A stretch of DNA of 10,773 nt from an uncultured Streptococcus sp. (lineage in GTDB: Bacteria; Bacillota; Bacilli; Lactobacillales; Streptococcaceae): positions 1-10,773 of the forward strand of contig NZ_CALHWC010000163.1 in NCBI RefSeq assembly GCF_938036805.1, given 5' to 3'. Below the pieces are notes generated by a model that was not told the origin of the DNA, made no database searches, and worked only from the letters and a program-made list of their open reading frames with translations. The position numbers were made by a program, and so were the translations under genes. Shown in pieces: positions 6,908-10,773 of this stretch. The stretch's first letter is position 1. Each line of letters opens with the position of its first letter.

Positions 6908-6936
6908 ATTATACAGGATTTTCTACTTTTTTGCAA
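6908..6936 (-). promoter_or_regulatory. serS promoter, overlapping the 3' end of manO
   Basis: On the - strand TTGCAA (6931-6936) and TATAAT (6908-6913) are 17 bp apart. The -35 lies inside the last codons of manO (stop 6923-6925). Start of transcription is expected near 6901. Confidence 0.8.
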
Positions 6937-7294
6937 ATAGATTTTTAAAGAATTGGCCAATTGTTTGGATCAAGGTAGGCAATTTGATAACTTTCTCATT
7001 CCCGATATGTTGCCGTGCAATTTTGAGAATCTTTCCAGTGTCCTTAGATGCAAAGAGAAACTTGCCCTTGTCTGTAAAAACTTCGAAATGGCGGCTGACA
7101 TTTTTCCCAGAGACATTGGCACCGATTTGCTGGATGCTAGACCAAGGCAGCTGGATATAGTCTTCTACATTGGCGTCAGCGTAGAATTCCAGTGCGACAT
7201 CACCGACCAAAAACTTCCCAATCTTGCCACCCAAACCCAGATAGGAAACTCCTGTCGTTTGAAATTCAATCGATTTATTTTGCGATTGCGCCAT
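6923..7294 (-). CDS. manO: ManO, DUF956 family protein of mannose PTS loci
   Basis: A small soluble protein of 123 residues matching the DUF956 family, which in Firmicutes usually accompanies mannose-type PTS operons. Some reports give it a regulatory role on man expression, but its biochemistry is not settled. Recognisable blocks are TTGVSYLGLGGKIGKFLVGD (13-32), LEFYADANVEDYIQLPWSSI (35-54) and FEVFTDKGKFLFASKDTGKI (71-90). There is no signal peptide; the C terminus (FFKNLFAKK) is basic and hydrophobic. The ATG follows GGGAG at 7 bases. It sits 70 bp after manN, separated by a terminator and a second promoter, so its dose can differ from the permease. Its 3' end carries the -35 of serS. Confidence 0.88.
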   Translation of the reverse strand: MAQSQNKSIEFQTTGVSYLGLGGKIGKFLVGDVALEFYADANVEDYIQLPWSSIQQIGANVSGKNVSRHFEVFTDKGKFLFASKDTGKILKIARQHIGNEKVIKLPTLIQTIGQFFKNLFAKK

Positions 7295-7323
7295 AGAACA
7301 TCTCCCTTTTAAATACTATAGCT

Positions 7324-7332
7324 ATTATACCA
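7324..7332 (-). promoter_or_regulatory. Extended -10 promoter of manO
   Basis: On the - strand TGGTATAAT gives TGn plus a perfect TATAAT (7324-7329). It lies just past the manN terminator and about 30 bases before the manO ATG. The position expected for -35 reads TTCGGC, which is poor. Confidence 0.6.
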
Positions 7333-7336
7333 TAAT

Positions 7337-7362
7337 AAAAAGAAGGCCGAAACCTTCTTTTT
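7337..7362 (-). terminator. Terminator after manN
   Basis: AAAAAGAAGG (7337-7346) and CCTTCTTTTT (7353-7362) form a 10-bp stem with loop CCGAAA, starting 2 bases past the manN stop. The 3' arm and following bases on the - strand are U-rich. Some readthrough into manO is plausible. Confidence 0.8.
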
Positions 7363-7364
7363 AA

Positions 7365-8306
7365 TTACATCAAACCAATAAGGCGAGCAACGATACCAAC
7401 AACGAAAAGTCCGATGATGATTGTGATTGGTGAGACTTTCTTCTTAAGCAACCACATGCAGAGGAAGGTAAGGAGAAGTCCCATCAAACCAGGAATCAAA
7501 GAGTTAATTTGTCCTTGAAGGGTGTTTGTCTTTTCAGGAGTCAAGCTCAATCCGCCTGCAACATCACCCAAGATTTTTTGAAGTTGCTCGCCAGTTACAG
7601 CACCTTTAGGGAAGTTGATGTAAGCTCCCTCAGAGAGTTTTGTAGATGGCAATTGAAGCGCAAAGCTAACGTTTACCCAGCGTGCTACCAAAACAGCCAA
7701 GATAAACATACCAAGGATTGAAGCACCTTTAGTGATGTCTTGAAGGATACCACCAGACATGTCTTTAGTGATTTCAGAACCAGCCTTGTAACCCAATTCT
7801 TGAGTGTACCACAAGAAGGCCATACGGATTGCATTCCAAAGAACGAAGAAGAGGAGTGGGCCGATGATATTTCCTGACAGAGCAAGAGATGCACCGAGTG
7901 CTCCAAGGATCGGACGAACTGTGAACCAGAAGACAGGGTCACCGATACCAGCCAAAGGTCCCATCATACCGATTTTAACACCTTGGATAGCTGCATCGTC
8001 AATTTCTGCACCGTTTGCTTTTTCTTCTTCAAGGGCGAGTGTTACACCAATGATTGGAGCAGCAACGTATGGGTGAGTATTGAAGAATTCCAAGTGACGC
8101 TCAAGAGCAGCAGCTTGATCTTCTTTTTTAGTGTAAAGTTTCTTGAGAGCTGGAATTAAAGAATAAGCCCAACCCAAGTTTTGCATACGTTCATAGTTCC
8201 AAGAACCTTGCAAGAAAGTAGAACGCCACCAAACTTTTTGACGGTCTGCCTTTGAAAGAGTCAATTTTCCTGACTCATCAGGCTTTACAGTATTTAATTC
8301 TGTCAT
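7365..8306 (-). CDS. manN: Mannose-family PTS EIID membrane component
   Basis: EIID pairs with EIIC to form the membrane channel that moves glucose, mannose and related sugars while they are phosphorylated by EIIAB. The 313-residue product has the family features: RSTFLQGSWNYERMQNLGW (28-46), FFNTHP (74-79), and the conserved MMGPLAGIGDPVFWFTVRP (114-132). Hydrophobic segments follow at about 133-168 and 195-220, and again at the C terminus (about 270-313). A conserved GLSLTPEKTNTLQGQINSLIPG region precedes the last helices. Start ATG has AAAGGAG 10 bases upstream; only 18 bases separate it from the manM stop. The EIIC/EIID pair is also the known target of class IIa and similar bacteriocins in several Firmicutes. 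Confidence 0.97.
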   Translation of the reverse strand: MTELNTVKPDESGKLTLSKADRQKVWWRSTFLQGSWNYERMQNLGWAYSLIPALKKLYTKKEDQAAALERHLEFFNTHPYVAAPIIGVTLALEEEKANGAEIDDAAIQGVKIGMMGPLAGIGDPVFWFTVRPILGALGASLALSGNIIGPLLFFVLWNAIRMAFLWYTQELGYKAGSEITKDMSGGILQDITKGASILGMFILAVLVARWVNVSFALQLPSTKLSEGAYINFPKGAVTGEQLQKILGDVAGGLSLTPEKTNTLQGQINSLIPGLMGLLLTFLCMWLLKKKVSPITIIIGLFVVGIVARLIGLM

Positions 8307-8324
8307 GATAGTGTATCTCCTTTC

Positions 8325-9128
8325 TTAGTAATCTTCTAGGATGTCGCCGATTGGGTCGTTAGATGTAGCAGAACCGCCACCACCGTTTCCGCCTTTCTTA
8401 GAAAGGTTGAGGTAGATAAGGGCGATTGCTACACCGATAGCACCGAGGGCAATCAAAGTCAATTGGCTAACAGCAGCAAGAGCAAAACCGATAGCAAAGA
8501 ATGGCCATACTTCGCGAGTTGCCATCATGTTGATAACCATAGCGTAACCAACGGCAACAACCATTCCCCCACCGACAGCCATACCGCCTGCCAACCAATC
8601 AGGCATCATAGCAAGCAATTTTTGCACTGCTTCTGCAGGGATAGCAAGAAGAAGGGCTGCAGGAATAGCGATACGAAGTCCTTGAAGAAGGAGAGCTACA
8701 AAGTGCGCGCGTTCAACGCTAGCAAAATCACCTTTTTTAGCAGCAGAGTCTGCAGCGTGAACCAAGGCAACAGAGATAGTACGCACGATCATAGTAAGGA
8801 AGAGACCGGCTACGGCAAGAGGAATCGCGATTGTAGTTGCAACTGTGATACCTTTGTCAGTGAAGTCTCCACCTTGAACCATGATGATAGCAGCAGCAAC
8901 TGAAGCCAAGGCGGCGTCAGGAGCAACGGCAGCACCGATGTTAGCCCAACCAAGAGCGATCATTTGAAGAGATCCGCCAAGGATAACACCAGCAGTTAAG
9001 TTACCAGTTACAAGACCGATCAAGGTACATGCAACCAATGGTTGGTGGAATTGGAATTGGTCCAAGATACCTTCAAGACCAGCTAGGAAGGCAACAAAGA
9101 CTACTAAAACCATAGAAATAATAGACAT
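8325..9128 (-). CDS. manM: Mannose-family PTS EIIC membrane component
   Basis: EIIC is the polytopic sugar-channel subunit. The 267-residue protein begins directly with a hydrophobic segment and carries the family block QFHQPLVACTLIGLVTGN (26-43) and GGSLQMIALGWANIGAAVAPD (51-71). AAAIIMVQGGDF (78-89), in the extracytoplasmic portion implicated in bacteriocin recognition, follows, then GLRIAIPAALLLAIP (150-164) and further helices to about 242. The C terminus ends in a Gly-rich linker (GGNGGGGS, 246-253) and an acidic tail. The ATG follows AAAGGA. The 44-bp gap to manL has no terminator, so the three genes should be one transcript. Confidence 0.97.
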   Translation of the reverse strand: MSIISMVLVVFVAFLAGLEGILDQFQFHQPLVACTLIGLVTGNLTAGVILGGSLQMIALGWANIGAAVAPDAALASVAAAIIMVQGGDFTDKGITVATTIAIPLAVAGLFLTMIVRTISVALVHAADSAAKKGDFASVERAHFVALLLQGLRIAIPAALLLAIPAEAVQKLLAMMPDWLAGGMAVGGGMVVAVGYAMVINMMATREVWPFFAIGFALAAVSQLTLIALGAIGVAIALIYLNLSKKGGNGGGGSATSNDPIGDILEDY

Positions 9129-9172
9129 GTTTTAAATCCTTTCATAATAATATGAGAGCGAAACGTTTAAGA

Positions 9173-10162
9173 TTATTGAACGTTGGCTTTGTTAATTAAG
9201 TCAAACAAATCTTTCTTAGAATCATTTGGTACTTTACGTACGTCGAATTCAACTCCGAGATCACGCAATTTTTCGTAAGTTGCCACGTCGTCCTTGTCCA
9301 TTGACAGAACGTTGTTGACCATTGTCTTACCAGTTGAGTGAGCCATTGAGCCGACGTTGAGAGTCTTGATTGGCACACCGCCTTCGATAGCGCGTAGGGC
9401 ATCTTGCGGAGTTTCAAATAAGATAAGAGCGTGCGTATTACCAAAGCGTGGATCTTTTGAAACAGCAATCAGCTTATCAATTGGAACAACGTTTGCTTTA
9501 ACATTACCAGGTGCAGCTTGTTTGATGAGCTCTTTACGAAGTTCATCCTTAGCTACAGAGTCAGAAGCAACGATGATACGGTCTGCTTTTGAATCTGGAG
9601 TCCAAGCTGTTGCAACTTGTCCGTGCAACAAACGAGTATCGATACGAGCAAGGTTGATTTTGAGCTTGCCGTCTCCGATAACAGTTCCTTCTGGGATAGC
9701 TGATTGAGCAACTGGTGCAGCAGCAGGAGCAGCGCTTTCTAGGACTGGATTCAGCTCTTCAGGCAGAGCTTTGACGCCTTCCTTAGCTTCCTTGATGATA
9801 TTTGCAACGACAGCATCTACGCCAGCGTTTGCATCCATCATGCGCTCTGTGTAGGCTTGAATTAGCATAGGCAGGTTCAAACCTGTAATAATAGCGAACT
9901 TACGGTCTGGATTTTCACCCATGACACGGCTAGCTTGGTTAAATGGAGACCCGCTCCAAAGGTCAGCCAAGACCAATACCTCATCGTTCGCATCAAACGA
10001 AGCCACAGCGTCATTGAATTTTGCATACAGATCATCAGGACCTTCGTTTGGCATGAAAGTTACAACTTGAACTTTTTCTTGCTCACCAAAAATCATAGAA
10101 CCTGACTGATGAATGCCGGCAGCAAATTCACCGTGGCTGGCAATAATGATTCCAATACTCAT
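9173..10162 (-). CDS. manL: Mannose-family PTS EIIAB fusion component
   Basis: EIIAB relays phosphate from HPr~P to incoming sugar, and in streptococci ManL also influences catabolite control. In this 329-residue protein the EIIA domain (about 1-130) has the phosphorylated histidine in IIIASHGEFAAG (His10) and the LADLWSGSPFNQ block (65-76). An Ala/Pro/Val linker follows (about 139-158). The EIIB domain (about 165-329) has NLARIDTRLLHGQVATAW (170-187) with phospho-histidine His180, and LNVGSMAHSTGKT (268-280). The start has a strong AAGGAGG (10173-10179). It is the first gene of manLMN and is driven by the promoter at 10226-10254. Confidence 0.98.
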   Translation of the reverse strand: MSIGIIIASHGEFAAGIHQSGSMIFGEQEKVQVVTFMPNEGPDDLYAKFNDAVASFDANDEVLVLADLWSGSPFNQASRVMGENPDRKFAIITGLNLPMLIQAYTERMMDANAGVDAVVANIIKEAKEGVKALPEELNPVLESAAPAAAPVAQSAIPEGTVIGDGKLKINLARIDTRLLHGQVATAWTPDSKADRIIVASDSVAKDELRKELIKQAAPGNVKANVVPIDKLIAVSKDPRFGNTHALILFETPQDALRAIEGGVPIKTLNVGSMAHSTGKTMVNNVLSMDKDDVATYEKLRDLGVEFDVRKVPNDSKKDLFDLINKANVQ

Positions 10163-10225
10163 TATTGTTTTTCCTCCTTATAAAATGTTTGACTTAAGTT
10201 TAAGAAAACTTTAAGGCTAACTATT

Positions 10226-10254
10226 ATTATAAAACGTTTTCATGAAAAATGCAA
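10226..10254 (-). promoter_or_regulatory. manLMN promoter
   Basis: On the - strand TTGCAT (10249-10254) and TATAAT (10226-10231) are separated by 17 bp. Start is expected near 10219, giving a leader of about 57 bases. Confidence 0.82.
10228..10243 (-). promoter_or_regulatory. cre-like CcpA operator inside the manL promoter
   Basis: ATGAAAACGTTTTATA on the - strand fits the first twelve or so positions of the cre consensus WTGNAARCGNWWNCAW and fails mainly in the final NCAW part. It fills the spacer and overlaps the -10, so bound CcpA would block RNA polymerase. Confidence 0.6.
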
Positions 10255-10258
10255 GTAC

Positions 10259-10490
10259 CTGAATCGAGTCGACAATTATTTTCAAATTCCGTTTCTAGTG
10301 AAAAACGCTGTTATATCAGTCTTTTTTAATCTTTTCTTCTCACTAAATAATTAGATGAAGATTAGATCATCAATGTAACTAGGTTAATATATGAAAGTAG
10401 ATGAAAATTTCTATGAAAATGTTTATCTGCTAGATTGATTAGAAAGTGAATTTATATAGGAGGAATTTATAGCTGAGGTCCAAGAAGTAT
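10259..10490. other. AT-rich divergent spacer with phased direct repeats
   Basis: No supported gene. It contains ATTAGA at 10350 and 10361 (11-bp period), TGTAAC at 10374, and ATGAAA at 10391, 10401 and 10413. A good Shine-Dalgarno AGGAGG (10458-10463) lacks a normal start codon downstream. The repeats look like possible response-regulator sites for either divergent promoter, but nothing proves this. Confidence 0.35.
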
Positions 10491-10519
10491 TTTACAAATT
10501 ATCTATTTTCTGCTATAAT
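10491..10519 (+). promoter_or_regulatory. Promoter of the second T-box transcript
   Basis: TTTACA (10491-10496), 17 bp, TATAAT (10514-10519), with TGC before the -10 giving an extended -10. Start is expected near 10526. Confidence 0.82.
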
Positions 10520-10525
10520 CGTTTT

Positions 10526-10720
10526 TAGAAAGAATTCTCATTGTCTACTTTTTAGCGAGTCTGGGTTGGTGGGAGCCAGATAGGGAAGCAGTGCGGATGG
10601 CGCTTTCGGTTAACATTTTTAAACGTAATGAAGTAATAAATTAGGGTGGAACCGCGTCTTGACGCCCCTAGGTCGCATAGCCTAGGACTGTCGGATGTGG
10701 TTCTTTTGCTTACTGAGCCT
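10526..10720 (+). ncRNA. T-box riboswitch leader, tentative Cys (UGC) specifier
   Basis: The T-box core AGGGTGGAACCGCG (10643-10656) is textbook. The terminator pairs GAACCGCGTC (10649-10658) with GATGTGGTTC (10694-10703), encloses a CCTAGG/CCTAGG arm, and runs into TTTTGCTT. Using GAACC excludes the antiterminator. Stem I is short: TCTGG/CCAGA (10560-10564 with 10576-10580) closes a loop with GGTG. AGCGAG supplies the AG-bulge strand, and CTTTTT (10548-10553) pairs with GGGAAG (10583-10588). The next bases are CAG then TGC (10592-10594) and G. This matches the geometry of the serS leader (stem, three bases, specifier, purine) and points to cysteine. GCA (Ala, 10588-10590) is an alternative. 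The usual AGTA on the 5' side is not evident. Confidence 0.85.
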
Positions 10721-10743
10721 ATTGTTCGAAAGAAAGGAGATTC

Positions 10744-10773
10744 GTGGAGAACCTTTATCTTGTAAAAGACGAG
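10744..10773 (+). CDS. Start of an unidentified T-box-controlled gene (partial)
   Basis: A GTG at 10744 follows AAAGGAG (10733-10739) by four bases and opens a frame to the window edge: M/V-E-N-L-Y-L-V-K-D-E. Ten residues do not identify a family, and they do not match the start of any aminoacyl-tRNA synthetase I know. The T-box places it in amino-acid metabolism, uptake or charging; if the specifier is UGC, cysteine would be the signal. The start could be further right, beyond what is visible. Confidence 0.6.
   Translation, partial: MENLYLVKDE

Noticed and set aside
6747..7160. Rightward frames of up to 137 codons opposite manO and the serS leader
   Set aside because: They run antisense through the T-box and manO, with no ribosome binding site and no recognisable protein.
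8463..8903. Rightward 146-codon frame opposite manM
   Set aside because: Composition (His/Asn/Ser/Lys-rich) follows from the antisense of hydrophobic codons; no initiation signals.
9155..9171. AAACGTTT between manL and manM as a cre site
   Set aside because: Only the central eight bases fit; the outer consensus positions fail and there is no promoter there.

Overview
The window reads as a chromosomal segment of a Streptococcus, most likely of the mitis/sanguinis/gordonii type. This is inferred from the gene set (SUF operon end, PBP3-type DacA, AliA/OppA-type lipoprotein, ManL/M/N with a DUF956 ManO), the T-box leaders, and a GGGACA-ended intergenic repeat of a kind I recall from streptococci. 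No comparison was run. All large genes are intact; there is no phage, transposase, CRISPR, rRNA or tRNA.

Left part (1-3190): sufB (+), presumably the last gene of a SUF Fe-S assembly operon, converges with a dacA-like gene (-) across a 190-bp spacer holding a hairpin terminator and a perfect 36-bp palindrome. The DacA-like protein keeps the PBP3 architecture (signal peptide, SAN and KTG motifs, C-terminal amphipathic anchor). However, its catalytic SxxK motif reads A-I-T-N, so both the acylated serine and the general-base lysine are gone. It looks like a maintained pseudoenzyme and is the most unusual item here.

Middle (2910-5433): a divergent AT-rich regulatory region leads into a stand-alone peptide-binding lipoprotein gene (+) with its own promoter and no transporter genes beside it. 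Three bases after its stop lies a structured 183-bp repeat with terminal inverted repeats, which probably also terminates transcription.

Right part (5400-10260, - strand): manL-manM-manN encode the mannose/glucose-family PTS permease (EIIAB, EIIC, EIID), driven by one promoter with a cre-like CcpA site in its spacer. A terminator separates manN from manO (DUF956), which has its own extended -10 promoter. The serS promoter begins inside the 3' end of manO and is followed by a serine-type T-box leader and serS. With no terminator after manO, manO transcripts should run into the serS attenuator.

Right edge (10260-10773): a 230-bp AT-rich spacer with phased repeats, then a + strand promoter and a second T-box leader (tentative specifier UGC, Cys) controlling a gene of which only the first ten codons are present.
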